A stretch of DNA of 64,000 nucleotides from Flammeovirgaceae bacterium (GCA_016709845.1 JADJMA010000009.1:62001-126000); one strand, 5' to 3'. Numbered from the stretch's first letter, positions 19,066-29,939 are shown. Made by a program: numbers and translations. Notes: a model not told the origin generated them from the letters alone.

Positions 19066-22000
19066 ATGAAAATCTGGATGCACAGAAAATTTTAGGCTTT
19101 GCCTGTTTGTTCGTATCCATTTTGTCTTGCCCTGGTCAGGAACTTCGATTCAAATACTACGGTAGCAAAGAAGGGTTTGTAGCTGCTATGGGGCACATCA
19201 ATTTTGCGCAGGATAGCCTGGGGGTTTTTATGGATTGGAAGAGGTAGCGGGCTGTACCGGTTTGACGGATATACCTTCAAAGAGTACAAAAGAAATCCAA
19301 AAGATTCCTTAACACTGTTCAAAGAGAGTACATATACGATGACTGTAGATCCTGCAGGAAACTTATGGGTCAGCTATATTGACGCACTTCAACGGTATGA
19401 CCGGAATATAGATGGATTTATCACTTTTAAGATGCCTGCAGGAAATAATATCCGGTCTGTATTTTTTGAAACTGCCGAATCCATGTGGATAGGAACCATG
19501 GGCACTGGGCTGTTCCACTATGACCTCACCACAGGTTCGGTGAAGAAATATGTAAACCCACATACAGATTCCCAACTTCAACAAGAAAGAAACTACATCT
19601 ATGATATCACTTTTCAAAAACCTTTTATCGTGATGGGAACGCAAGATGGAATTTGGAAATTCCATCCTGAGTTTGAAACGTTCAGTCGCCCGCAATGGAA
19701 AAAGAAAAGCAATTTCCCTTTGGATCTTGAAACCACCTATGTGAATAGGATTATTAATAAGGGAGATCACTATTGGATCTCCACAGGTGAGGGAATGATG
19801 AAGGTTGATACCTCTTATGCAATAATTGCGCAGAGCCCAATCGGGAACGGAAACGCAGTGATAGATGCGCAAGGAAAGCTTTGGGTTCCAACCGCGGGAG
19901 GCTTACTGTGTTTTGATCCGCAAACGAATGGCATAACAAATTATACGCACGAAAAAGGAAATTCATCTTCCCTTCCTTCTAACAGGTTGGTGGGCATTTT
20001 TATAGATAAGAACCAGAATATCTGGTTAGGATTAGAGGATGGTGGTTTTTGTCAAATTAAAAGGTCCTCTGTTTCCATTCAAAACTACCTCAACGATTAT
20101 TCACTACACGATGCAATTCTTCTTGAAGGTAAAAAGAAAGATTACTCCTGGTGTCCACATTTAATGATGGATTATTGGATAGTCCTTTCAAAGGCTCATT
20201 GAGGGGCTTCAATTTAGCCCAAGTCCAATTATGCCTTCTCTACCCAATGGATTTAATGCCCTTGTTGGGATGGCCCAGGAAAGGATAATGTTTGGGTCGG
20301 ATCTAAATGGGAAGGAGCAGTTGGAATTCAGGTAAACAAAGTAACCGGATTAATCGATAACAAAAGCCAAGTCTCCGTGCTCTCGAATAAAGGAGCAAAT
20401 ACTATACACCAGGAAATGATAACCTCTTTTTATGAGGACAATCAAGGCAATCTTTGGGTTGCAATCATGGCGGTGGTCTGAACCGGGTGTTCCTGCAAAA
20501 AAAATACGGAGAGGAAGGATCGGTCAAAATCTATGGTCCCGATGATAAGGACTCCACCTCTATGATTGCGCCTGGATGGATTTCAGGCATGGTTCCTGAA
20601 AATGACAGCTTACTTTGGGTGAGCTCGTATGGTGGATTGGAATTATTCCATTATCAAACCGAGACTTTTGAACATGTCATTAAAGACGTGGAGGGCAGCT
20701 CGCTCAGCAGAGGCAAGGACGGAGAAATATTTTTTGGTACAAAGCGAGGACTCTATGAAGGAAGAAAAGAGAATGGCAAATATTTATTTAATAAAATAAA
20801 CCTCCCCCATGATCCGTTCATTACGACCGTGCTGCAAGATTCTATCGGCCGCCTTTGGATTGGAACACTTCAAGGCCTGTATTGCTTCAATCGCACCGAT
20901 AACTCGTTATTGTTTCTAAATAGTGATGATGGTCTTGCAAACCTGGGGGGCCCCCGCGCAACTATAACAAAAGAAGGTCTTATGCTTTTTCCCGGCACGA
21001 ATGGTCTGTCTGTCATTGACCCCATGTCGCTAACAAAAAGAAGTACTTTAATAAAGCCGGTTATCACGCTATTGAAGATTGATGAGGTGGTTGCCAGTGC
21101 CTCTTATCTGGGGCCTCAGCTTGGGCATTTCGCAATTCCCGAAAGCGTCAACTCTCTTGATAAATTGGAACTCGATCACACCCACAAAATTTTTTCTATC
21201 GAATTCGCTTCCATGGATCTTACTGCGCCAATCAAAGTCCTTTATCGACATCAATTAGAAGGGTTCGATAATGATTGGGTTGAAACAGATTCATACCATA
21301 GAACTGCTGCCTATCAAAACTAGGTAATTTACCACTTCAAGTAAAAGCCACCAATGCAGATGGTTTTGGTGACTACGAAACCACACTTGATATCATTATA
21401 AACCGCTCCTTGGAAAACCTGGTGGCTACACGGGCTATGGATTTTTATTTGTGGGGTTGCTATTTGCGGCAAGAAAATATTGTGCAACGCGAAAGATTGA
21501 AAGCAAATTTATCACTCCCAAAGTAGAGCAAGAAGAGCATTTTGAATTAGAGAAAGCTAAGAAGTTGATCGTGTAAAACTTCTTTCTTTACAAACATTAG
21601 TCACGAGTTTCGTACACCCCCTTACCTTAATTAAAGGCCCCGTTCAAAATATTCTTGACCAATTTTTAAATGGGCAGAAAGAATTTGATCGGAATAAAAT
21701 CATAGATCAACTCAAACTTGTTCAGCGCAATTCCGATTTGCTTTTAAAACTAATCAATCAACTTTTGGATTTAGCAAAATTAGAATCGGGTAGTTTGAAA
21801 GTGGAAAAAACCGAAGGTGAGGTATTCGGTTTCGTTCGGGCGATTGCCAGTTCGTTTCATTCATTCGGTGCGCTGAAAAATCTTGACATTACTATAAATG
21901 CCCCTACTGAAAATGCGGTTATGCTTTTTGATAAAGACAAAGTTGAAGCCGTTCTCATTAACCTGATTAACAATGCTATCAGTTTACTCCTGCCGGTGGC

Positions 22001-23144
22001 TCCATAACTGTCATCGCTGGCCTGACCCAAGATCCCAATATATTGGAACTGTGTGTTAAAGACACGGGCATAGGAATTCCTCCAGAGCATCAATCCAAAA
22101 TTTTTGAACGCTTCCACCAGGTGAGCGAAGCACACAAAGAAGTAGGCACTGGCATTGGATTAGCCTTTGTAAAACAATTGGTGGAGCTAATGGGTGGAAC
22201 GATTTCAGTTTCGAGCGAAGTGGGGAAAGGTAGTGAGTTTGTGGTGGTGCTGCCGATTGAATTGGCTACAGGCCTCAAGCCTCAGGCTACTGGCTTTTGA
22301 GAGTCTAAATAGTGAAGCAGAAACTCCAATTATTAATCACTCAGCCAGCAGCCTGAAGCCTGCGGTGGCAGCGCTGAGGACGAGAGCAGCAGCAAACCCC
22401 ACATTCTCGTAGTCGAAGACAACACCGACCTGCGTCACTTTATCATCGATTCATTAGGAGATGAGTTTAACTTCCTCGAAGCAGAAAACGGTAAACAAGG
22501 ACTCGACCAAGCAACGGTAGAAATTCCTGACCTGATCATCAGTGACGTGATGATGCCCGAGATGGATGGCATTACCATGACTGGCAAAATCAAAAAAGAC
22601 ACTCGAACCAGTCACATTCCAATCATTATCCTTACTGCCAAATCATCAGAAGATAGCAAGTTATCCGGGCTAAGTTCAGAGCAGACGATTACCTCACCAA
22701 GCCTTTCAACAAAAATGAATTGCTAATGAAAGTGAGGAATGGAGTATCTCGACAAGTCAAACTGCGCGAGAAACTACGGGCTGAGTTGATGAGTACTGCT
22801 CCACCGTGCACGTACTTTCAGAAGATGAAAAGTTTTTGAATTCCGTGAAAGAAAAAATTCTGGAACGCCTGAGTGATGAACAATTGAGTGTGGAATCGCT
22901 GGCAGAAGATATTGGCATGAGTCGGGTGCAGTTGTATAGAAAAATTTCCGGATTGACAGACATCTCGGTAAATGAATTGATTCGCAAACTTCGCTTGCAA
23001 CGTGCCGCACAATTGTTATCGCAAAACTGGGGGCCGGTATCGCAAGTAGCATACGAAGTGGGATTCTCCAATCTCTCTTATTTCAGTAAAGTGTTTAAGG
23101 AGGAGTTTGGGGTTTTGCCGAGTGAGTATTCAGAGAAGGTATAA
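19066..23144 (+). pseudogene. Hybrid two-component system sensor/regulator (one-protein HTCS), multiply frameshifted
   Basis: ATG at 19066 opens a signal-like segment (FACLFVSILSCPGQE). Then come beta-propeller repeats (DSLGxxWIGRGSGLYRFDG, GNLWVSYIDALQRYD, ENIWLGLEDGG type, to about 21060), a Y_Y_Y domain (FSIEFASMDL, YRHQLEGFDNDWVE), a histidine kinase with the H-box SHEFRTPLTLIKGP split at a C5 run near 21636, ATP-binding motifs (DTGIGIPPEHQ, GTGIGLAFVKQL), a receiver domain (LVVEDN, IISDVMMPEMDGI, LTKPFN) and an AraC DNA-binding domain (LSVESLAEDIGMSRVQLYRK to SEYSEKV). More than ten single-base frame changes. All domains are present. It would sense a periplasmic sugar and activate the adjacent SusC/SusD genes. 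Confidence 0.87.
22279..22359. repeat. Inverted repeat inside the HTCS kinase-receiver linker
   Basis: Left arm GCCTCAGGCTACTGGCT at 22279-22295; the reverse complement of 22343-22359 is GCTTCAGGCTGCTGGCT, differing at 2 of 17 positions. The 47-base spacer is unremarkable. It falls in the poorly conserved linker between ATPase and receiver domains, where an inserted palindromic element would be tolerated. Confidence 0.6.
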
Positions 23145-23176
23145 TCGAATAATACTTAAGGCTTGCCTAATTTCAA

Positions 23177-23204
23177 GTATCGTCTCCCGCCCCGGGGACG
23201 ATAC
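23177..23204. repeat. GTATCGTC-type palindrome, copy 1
   Basis: Arms GTATCGTC (23177-23184) and GACGATAC (23197-23204) are perfectly complementary, with a GC-rich centre (TCCCGCCCCGGG). It lies between the convergent HTCS and permease genes and could terminate transcription from either side. It shares a consensus with the palindrome at 29017-29046. Confidence 0.75.
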
Positions 23205-23248
23205 GCATAACGAGATTTATTCACGATTAAGAGGGAAGGATTAACTTT

Positions 23249-25869
23249 TTACTCCGATCTCAAACTCTCCACCGGATTAACCAAAGCTGCTTTGATGGAT
23301 TGATAACTTACGGTGACAAGCGTGATAACCAATAAAGCAATACTGGTAACCACAAATACTGTCCACGAAATCTCAATGCGGTAATCATACTGTTGCAACC
23401 ATTGATGGATATAGTAATAGGCAATAGGGCAGGCAATTAAAGAGGATACAATCACCAACCATACAAAATCATTGGACAGCATTTTCCAAACGCTAAACAC
23501 CGAGGCACCTAAAACTTTTCGAATTCCAATTTCTTTGGTGCGCTGACTGGCAGCAAAAGAAGCTAAACCAAAAATACCGATGCAACTTATAAAAATTGCC
23601 AGTCCTGAAAAGACACCTGCGAGTTTGCCAATGCGTTCTTCTGTATTAAACAACCGCGCATAATCCTCATCTTGAAATTTATATTCAAACGGTGAACCCG
23701 GATCGTATTTCTTAAATATAGTTTCAATCTTCGCTAAGGCATCTTTCACCCCTACTCCCGATTTCATTCGGATGGTAAAAAATCCATTTCCCTTGTAATC
23801 AAGGATATAGATATGTGGAGATTGCTTCACGAATGGCGTCCACCGAATTTGGTCTTTGATCACGCCAATAATTTCTCTTTCGTTTTTAGTTTCGTTCTCG
23901 CCCCACGTTAGTTTCATTCCAATAACATCACCGGTTGGCAGAAATAGTTTTGCCGCCATTTCATTTACAATCACGGCCGAAGAATCTGTGATATGGTCGC
24001 GCGAAAAATCTCTACCTGCTACAAACTGAAATCCATTGGTGCTGGAAAAATCGTGGCTGCCGCGATTCATGGCTACTATCGGCTGTGAGGCCGGATCCTT
24101 TCCGGGCCAAGTCAATGAGGCATCGCTGCTCATTGAACCTGTTATCGGAAAATCGGACTTGGCCATATTATCAACCACTCCAGTAGCGAATAAATCCTGA
24201 CGAAGTGAATTATAATTTGCTTTCGCTAAGTCATCGGTTTTTATTGGCAGCTGAATGATCCCTTTTAAATCAAAACCAATCGGTCTGTCTTTCGCATATT
24301 GAATTTGCTGAAAGACAACCCAAGTGCCGATGATTAAAGCCGTTGAAATCGCAAACTGAAATACGACCAATGCCTTACGGGGGATGGCTGCGTATCGACC
24401 CATTTTAAATGCGCCTTTCAATACCCTCACCGGATTGAACGAGGATAAATAAATAGCTGGATAGCTACCGGCAACGAGACTGGTTACTATAATAAATGCC
24501 AATGAAAAACCTAAGAAGTAACCGTTAGACCACGGAATCTGAATCTTCGTGTCGCTTAACAAATTGAATCCGGGTAGAAATAAAACAACTAAGCCAATAG
24601 CAAGCACATAGGCAATGAGTACAATCATCAAAGACTCACTCATGAACTGACCAACCAATTGATTGCGTAGCGAACCCATTACTTTACGGATACCTACTTC
24701 CTTGCTTCGCTTTTCACTTCGTGCCGTGCTCAGGTTCATAAAATTGATGCAAGCCAATGCAAGAACAAAAGCTCCAACAATACCCAACATCCAAACATAT
24801 CTAATTTTACCGCCAATGTTTTTTCCATCCTTGAAATCCGCATAGAGATTCCATTTCTCCATGGGATGTAAAACAGCCGCTGGCTTCAGAGACTTAACTA
24901 CTTCCGGTGATTTATCGAATAAGAAATTTTTGATCTTACTTTCTGCCTCAGTCCAAGTCGCGTTTTCATTGAGAAGCACATAACATCCGGGGTCAAAGTT
25001 TTCCCAGCTATCTTTTTGTCTACGGGTAGTCTCGCTCAAACTAAAGTGGTACTCAATAGGTACCAGCATTTTAATTTCTGCAAACTGCGAAGTTTCGGGA
25101 AAGTCTTCGAACACACCTGTTACAGTTAACAAGTCCCGATTATCAAGCTTTACAACTTTACCTAAGGCATCGTTATCAAATAATGCATTGGCTATGGATT
25201 TCGAAAGCATGATAGAATGAACATCTTTCAACCCATCACGTGTGCCCTGCAACATCGTGAGTGAAAATAGTTGAGGAAACGTAGGCTCAGCAAAATAAGC
25301 GCTCCTCGAAAACTTTTTTTCGTCCACCGCTACAACATGCTCGCGCGGACCAATCACCATCACCACTTCGTCAAACTCGGCAAAATTGTTTTTCAATTCA
25401 CGACCCAATGGATAAGGAGCCCCATCATGGGTAATGATTTCGCCACCAAAGTCAAGATTGTGATAGAGCATCCCAATCCTTGAGTAGTTTTCGAATGACT
25501 TATTATAACTTAACTCATTAAATACCCAAAGCCCAATCAGTAGCGCTACGGCCATGCCCATAGCCAATCCACCAACATTAATGATTGAAAACGCTTTACC
25601 ACGAATCAGATTTCGCCACCCGATTTTAAAATAACTTTTGAACATACCGTAGTTGTTTACGTGTTTATACCCTTCTGTTGGTCGGATGATACCCGGCCTG
25701 AATAGCAGCAGCACATCAATAATAAATTTAAAATCCGCTTTCACTTTCCTAATTGCTTAACTCGTTCCTCATACACTTCCATTAAATCTCCTTCTATATA
25801 ATCCTGCATCTTCGGGTGGCAGTACCAGCGGAAGAAGCGGAGGAAATATTTTGGAGGATTTTGTTTCAT
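23249..25869 (-). CDS. ABC transporter permease with prefix domain (MacB/FtsX type), N-terminal frameshift
   Basis: The frame from 25744 down is intact. Upstream, ATG at 25869 encodes FRWYCHPKMQDYIEGDLMEVY and ends ERVKQLGK-stop; one extra base in the A run near 25746 joins it to KADFKFIIDVLLLFRPGI, as in the paralogue at 25874. So the protein has an N-terminal permease prefix domain (about 75 residues), then the MacB/FtsX architecture (SIINVGGLAMGMAVALLIG, SKEVGIRKVMGSLRNQL, TKEIGIRKVLGAS, LVNPVESLRSE). Its start lies 4 bp after the stop of the upstream permease, indicating an operon with padR. The export substrate is unknown, and the partner ATPase is not in the cluster. Confidence 0.9.
25620..25845 (-). 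repeat. Near-duplicate prefix-domain segment, copy A
   Basis: About 226 bases encoding the prefix domain and first permease residues are about 90 percent identical to 28236-28462, much closer than the bodies of the two genes. Copy A lacks one base near 25746 relative to copy B, and this is the frameshift in the downstream permease. Confidence 0.75.
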
Positions 25870-25873
25870 TGAA

Positions 25874-28519
25874 TTATTCTGATCGTAAACTATTCACTGG
25901 ATTGGCCAGCGCAGCTTTGATCGATTGGTAACTAACCGTAATTAATGTGATAAGCAATGCTCCCGCCCCAGACACAACAAAAACCCACCAGGCAATATCT
26001 GTCCGGTATTCATATTTCTGCAGCCATGCATTCATTGCTAAATAGGAGATTGGAATCGCAATGAACAAAGAAATCATCACCAGGAATACAAAATCCATCG
26101 ACAGCATTCTCCACAGATTTAAAACGGAAGCCCCCATCACTTTGCGTAGTCCAATTTCTTTTGTTCGCTGTCCGGCCATGAATGAAGCCAACCCAAATAT
26201 TCCAAGGCAACTTATGAAGATCGCCAGACTGGCAAAGATGCCACTTAGCTTACCGATACGTTGCTCGTCACCAAATTTCTTTTCATACTCTTGATCCACA
26301 AATTGATACTCGAATGGCGACACGGTATTATATCTCTTAAACACTGTTTCTACTTTTGCCAATGTTTCCGGCATATTCTTATTTGAGTTCAATCTTACGA
26401 TAACCATATTTCCGGCATCTTGAGTTAGATAGAAAAGAGATGGCCGCACAGCCTGATAAGGTGATTCCATTACCACATCTTCCACTACGCCTATCACGGT
26501 GTAAGGATTTCCGTTCCAAGTAATAGTCTCACCGATCGGTTCATTAAATCCGATATATTTCGCAGCCGCCTCATTCATAATAAATGCCGTAGAATCACTT
26601 TTAAATTCTGAAGAAAAATCCCGACCGCTTTTTATTTTCCAGCCCACCGTTTTTCCAAAGTCGAGAGAAACATCTGTATTAGCAAATTCCACTGCAAGTC
26701 CAGGGTCTTTGCCCTTCCAATTAAAACCGCTATTGATATTATTGACTGATGTGAGGGAGCTACCAGATTCTGCCAACGCTATTATTGAACCCGATTCAAT
26801 GAGTTCAGTTCGCACCGCTTCAAAATGTTTATGAATCTCACTGTTGTGCATAGCCATCATGATGAGTCCTGACTTGTCATATCCTATCGAGCGATCCTTT
26901 GCAAACTGAATCTGGTGATAAACGATGATGGTTCCAATGATCAGCATCGTGGAAATACTGAATTGTAGAATGACTAATATTTTTCTGGGTATTGACGCGC
27001 TTGCACCCGCTCGGAAAGTTCCTTTCAATACTTTCACAGGCTGAAAAGAAGAAAGGAAAAGTGCCGGATAACTGCCCGCTATAAATCCAGTTAGTAGTGT
27101 GAAACCAATAGCCAGAAGCCAAAAGAAAGGATTGCTCCAAAGTAGCCCAAGTTTCTTGCCAGCTACTTCATTGAAGAATGGTAGTGCTAGTTGAGCCAGG
27201 ATCAGCGCAAGCATGAATGCAGTCAATGTCAGCAATATCGACTCACTAAAAAATTGTGCAATCAATTGTTCTTTGAGGGAACCCATGGACTTGCGGATAC
27301 CTACTTCTTTTGCACGTTTCTCTGAACGAGCCGTACTCAAATTCATGAAATTAATGCAGGCCAGGAGCAACACAAAAACTCCTATCGTTCCGAATAGCCA
27401 GATGAATTGTATTCTCCCTCCTATATTTTTGCCATTCTTGAATTCAGCATATAAGTGCCATTTGCTCATCGGGTGTAGAAAAACTTCTGGCTTCTGATTT
27501 AGATCAGCCGCAGCTTTCACTTTGTTAAGTTTCATGTCTTTGATTTTATCTGAAACCACATCGAAATTGGCTTGATCATTTAATTGCACAAAAGTTTGGG
27601 TAAAATTTCCACTCCAGGGATCGTCCATTTCTTTGAGCCAGGGATTGATTGAGATCCATAGATCCCATGGCAACATGTATTCAACATTTTTAAAACTGGT
27701 GTTGCCGGGTAAATCCTCATAAACACCTGTTACTTTCACATCTGTTCGCCTTCCTACGCGCATCATTTGATTCAAGGGATCGGTCGCTCCAAAAAAAGTC
27801 TTCGCAGTAGAAGCTGATAAAAGAATCGAGTGCGGATCTTTCAAGCCATCCCTTGTGCCGCTCAGCATTTTAAGCGATAACATTTCTGTTGCTTGAGGTT
27901 CAATGAAATTGCCTTGCTTATTAAATTTAATGTCGCCATAGGTGAGCGTGTTGCTTTCTGTCCATGTAGATTGAACAACATATTTAAAGTCACTCCCGTA
28001 ATTATTCTTCAACTCCTCGCTGGTCACCCACGGCATAGCCATATCAGATGATATAATGCCGTTGGCAGTATTATGTTGCCAAACCTGGGCGATGCGATTG
28101 TAGTTCTCATGATACGTATCAAATGATAGTTCATCCCAGATCCAGAGACCGATGAGAATGGCCACCGCCATACCTGAAGTAAGGCCAGCGATGTTTATAA
28201 AGGAGTAACCTTTATTTTTGATAAGATTCCTCCATCCGATTTTAAAATAACTTTTGAACATATCGTAGTTGTTTACATGTTTATATCCTTCTGTTGGCCG
28301 GATGATGCCCGATCTGAATAGCAGCAGCACATCAATAATAAATTTAAAATCCGCTTTTCGTTTTCCTAATCGCTTAACTCGTTCCTCATATACTTCCATT
28401 AAATCGCCCTCTATATAATCCTGCATCTTCGGGTGGCAGTACCAGCGAAAGAAGCTGAGGAAAAGTTGGCGGAGAGATGGAATTTCATTTTCTCGTGTTT
28501 GGTTATTAGTTGTAGTCAC
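25874..28519 (-). CDS. ABC transporter permease with prefix domain (MacB/FtsX type)
   Basis: 881 residues, uninterrupted. Residues 1-80 are the permease prefix domain (FFRWYCHPKMQDYIEGDLME, KRKADFKFIIDVLLLF). Residue 90 onward is a MacB/FtsX permease: TM1 (FINIAGLTSGMAVAILIGLW), periplasmic domain, FtsX unit 1 (AKEVGIRKSMGSLKEQL), second periplasmic domain, FtsX unit 2 (TKEIGLRKVMGASVLNLW) and LANPVNSLRSE. It starts 18 bp downstream of padR and is followed after 4 bp by a paralogue, so the three genes should be co-transcribed. Systems of this type usually move lipids, peptides or antibiotics out of the inner membrane; the substrate here is unknown. Confidence 0.94.
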   Translation of the reverse strand: MTTTNNQTRENEIPSLRQLFLSFFRWYCHPKMQDYIEGDLMEVYEERVKRLGKRKADFKFIIDVLLLFRSGIIRPTEGYKHVNNYDMFKSYFKIGWRNLIKNKGYSFINIAGLTSGMAVAILIGLWIWDELSFDTYHENYNRIAQVWQHNTANGIISSDMAMPWVTSEELKNNYGSDFKYVVQSTWTESNTLTYGDIKFNKQGNFIEPQATEMLSLKMLSGTRDGLKDPHSILLSASTAKTFFGATDPLNQMMRVGRRTDVKVTGVYEDLPGNTSFKNVEYMLPWDLWISINPWLKEMDDPWSGNFTQTFVQLNDQANFDVVSDKIKDMKLNKVKAAADLNQKPEVFLHPMSKWHLYAEFKNGKNIGGRIQFIWLFGTIGVFVLLLACINFMNLSTARSEKRAKEVGIRKSMGSLKEQLIAQFFSESILLTLTAFMLALILAQLALPFFNEVAGKKLGLLWSNPFFWLLAIGFTLLTGFIAGSYPALFLSSFQPVKVLKGTFRAGASASIPRKILVILQFSISTMLIIGTIIVYHQIQFAKDRSIGYDKSGLIMMAMHNSEIHKHFEAVRTELIESGSIIALAESGSSLTSVNNINSGFNWKGKDPGLAVEFANTDVSLDFGKTVGWKIKSGRDFSSEFKSDSTAFIMNEAAAKYIGFNEPIGETITWNGNPYTVIGVVEDVVMESPYQAVRPSLFYLTQDAGNMVIVRLNSNKNMPETLAKVETVFKRYNTVSPFEYQFVDQEYEKKFGDEQRIGKLSGIFASLAIFISCLGIFGLASFMAGQRTKEIGLRKVMGASVLNLWRMLSMDFVFLVMISLFIAIPISYLAMNAWLQKYEYRTDIAWWVFVVSGAGALLITLITVSYQSIKAALANPVNSLRSE
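28236..28462 (-). repeat. Near-duplicate prefix-domain segment, copy B
   Basis: Partner of 25620-25845 (about 90 percent identical, offset 2616-2617 bases). The similarity starts at the codons for FKSYFKIGW and runs upstream through the prefix domain. Confidence 0.75.
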
Positions 28520-28537
28520 AGTAAAGTCGAATAACGA

Positions 28538-28882
28538 TCAACGACTTATGAGCAACAATTGCAAAACTGTTTTCGGAATAGCACTCCACAACTCATCACG
28601 CGTGGACTTTGCATATTGCATGGCCTTCTTCCCTAACGCGGTAATTTCAAAATAACGTTTGGGTCGGCCGGCTCTTTCTTCGGTAGCCTCACCGTTAAAG
28701 GACTTCAGGTAGCCTTTGTCTTCCAGTCTTTTCAGTGCCGTATGCAATGCCCCCATACTTACGGTTCGCGATAAGCGCGATTCGATTTCGTCTTTGATGG
28801 CTACGCTGTAGGCTGAATTATTTAAGATGCCCACGGTAAGAATTACAAGTTCTTCAAACTCCCCTAACTGATAATTTTTCAT
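28538..28882 (-). CDS. PadR-family transcriptional regulator
   Basis: 114 residues. The winged-helix domain is recognisable from LGEFEELVILTVGIL, YSVAIKDEIESRLSRTVSMGALHTALKRLEDKGYLKS and the wing GEATEERAGRPKRYFEITALGKKA. PadR proteins of this short class usually repress an adjacent transporter operon and themselves. It is the first gene of an operon with two prefix-domain permeases, the standard Bacteroidota arrangement. A perfect inverted repeat lies directly in front of its start codon. The C-terminal helix (ELWSAIPKTVLQLL) probably dimerises. Confidence 0.92.
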   Translation of the reverse strand: MKNYQLGEFEELVILTVGILNNSAYSVAIKDEIESRLSRTVSMGALHTALKRLEDKGYLKSFNGEATEERAGRPKRYFEITALGKKAMQYAKSTRDELWSAIPKTVLQLLLISR

Positions 28883-28886
28883 TATA

Positions 28887-28919
28887 AATTATTATTCTCT
28901 AAATGTAGGAATAATAATT
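28887..28919 (-). promoter_or_regulatory. Candidate PadR operator overlapping the operon promoter
   Basis: Arms AATTATTATTC (28887-28897) and GAATAATAATT (28909-28919) are perfect 11-bp inverted repeats with an 11-base spacer. On the minus strand the spacer holds TACATTTA (28900-28907), one base from the TAnnTTTG -7 consensus, with TTTG 16 bases further upstream. The padR ATG lies 4 bp beyond the element. A dimeric regulator bound here would block transcription start. Confidence 0.65.
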
Positions 28920-29016
28920 ATGCCAAAATCAAAATCGCGGGTTTTGCTTTGGTTTCAAAGTTTCTGCTTTTCTCAGTCGTTCAGAATCGAACGTAATTGA
29001 CCGGATTTATTAAACG

Positions 29017-29046
29017 CATTGTCCCCGTAAAACGGGAGACGATGCT
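29017..29046. repeat. GCATCGTC-type palindrome, copy 2
   Basis: GCATTGTCCCCG (29017-29028) faces CGGGAGACGATGC (29034-29046) with one bulge and a G-T pair. Read on the minus strand it aligns with the palindrome at 23177-23204: both have G-Y-AT-CGTCTCCCG, a short loop, then GGGGAC-R-AT-R-C. It lies just downstream of the peptidase E-like gene (minus strand). Confidence 0.7.
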
Positions 29047-29066
29047 TGAATTCTGTTTTGATTTTC

Positions 29067-29764
29067 TATTCAATCTTTTCAGCCGCCAACTTCTCCTCCA
29101 CTACTTTTCCCTCCTTCACGGAAACAAAGTAACAATTGTATTTAGTGGGATCCGTAGAAACTACTTTAAAAGCTTTGCCATTTTTAAATATCACCCCGAG
29201 TAATCATCCATCGCATAACCTGCTTTGAAAATTCCATTCAAAATATTTTTGTGATACAAGGGTCTGCGATATTCTTCACTATGGTAATGAGGAGAATGAC
29301 TGTAGGGAAGAAATCCAAGACATTCTACCACACTTAATTCTTTGGGACGCGAATCAGTAGTTCCATTATCAAACCAAGCGAGCGAACCAGCGCTTCCGCC
29401 TGCTAACACAATACCTTTCTCCAAGGCTTTTTTTTAAAACCACGTCAATTCCTTGTGCTTTCCAAATAGCAATCATGTTGAGCGTGTTTCCGCCACCCAC
29501 AACTATTGCATCCATACTTTAAAGCACTTCCTCAAAGGAGGCTTTTGATTGTAGGAACTGATCCATACTTTTTGAACATACGGTTCCACAGAGAGATCAT
29601 GCACGAGATCATACCAACGGATAATACCTTGTTCGCTATCGCCAGAAGCTGTGGGTAAAAACAAATCTTAGGTGTGTTTTGCCGGTAAGTTTTATTATTT
29701 GTTTCATGAATGCTTTGTTTTGACCTCCCCCGTAGGGAAAGATATATTGATCTTGCGCTTGCAT
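29067..29764 (-). pseudogene. Peptidase E-like (S51, dipeptidase E) protein, frameshifted
   Basis: Pieced from several frames: QDQYIFPYGGGQNKAFMKQ, TGKTHPKICF-like start, LVHDLSVEPYVQKVWISSYN, SMDAIVVGGGNTLNMIAIWK, then the intact stretch EKGIVLAGGSAGSLAWFDNG to AMDDYSG, and VIFKNGKAFKVV ending AAEKIE at 29067. GGSAGS holds the nucleophilic Ser of S51 peptidases, and GGGNT is also family-typical. Upstream of the Met at 29764 the sequence reads AFIILFGSIS, the core of a signal peptide without a good start codon, so the true start may be near 29815. At least four single-base frame changes are needed. It would cleave Asp-X dipeptides; here perhaps in the periplasm. Confidence 0.65.
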
Positions 29765-29939
29765 GGAAATCGAACCGAATAGGATGATGAATGCGTTTTC
29801 AAATTTTTTAATAGTAAAAGAATTGACTTACTTTCTTGATTAACAACTTTTATTTCCAAAGCATCGTGACGAAGGTAATCCCTTCCCAGGGAGAGGAATG
29901 CGCATATGCTAACTGATAAGTTCCGAGGGTCAGGATTAA

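Noticed and set aside
12032..23144. Programmed ribosomal frameshifting as an explanation for the many broken genes
   Set aside because: Breaks occur in unrelated genes, in both directions, at varied runs and without conserved stimulatory structure; technical error or decay is simpler.
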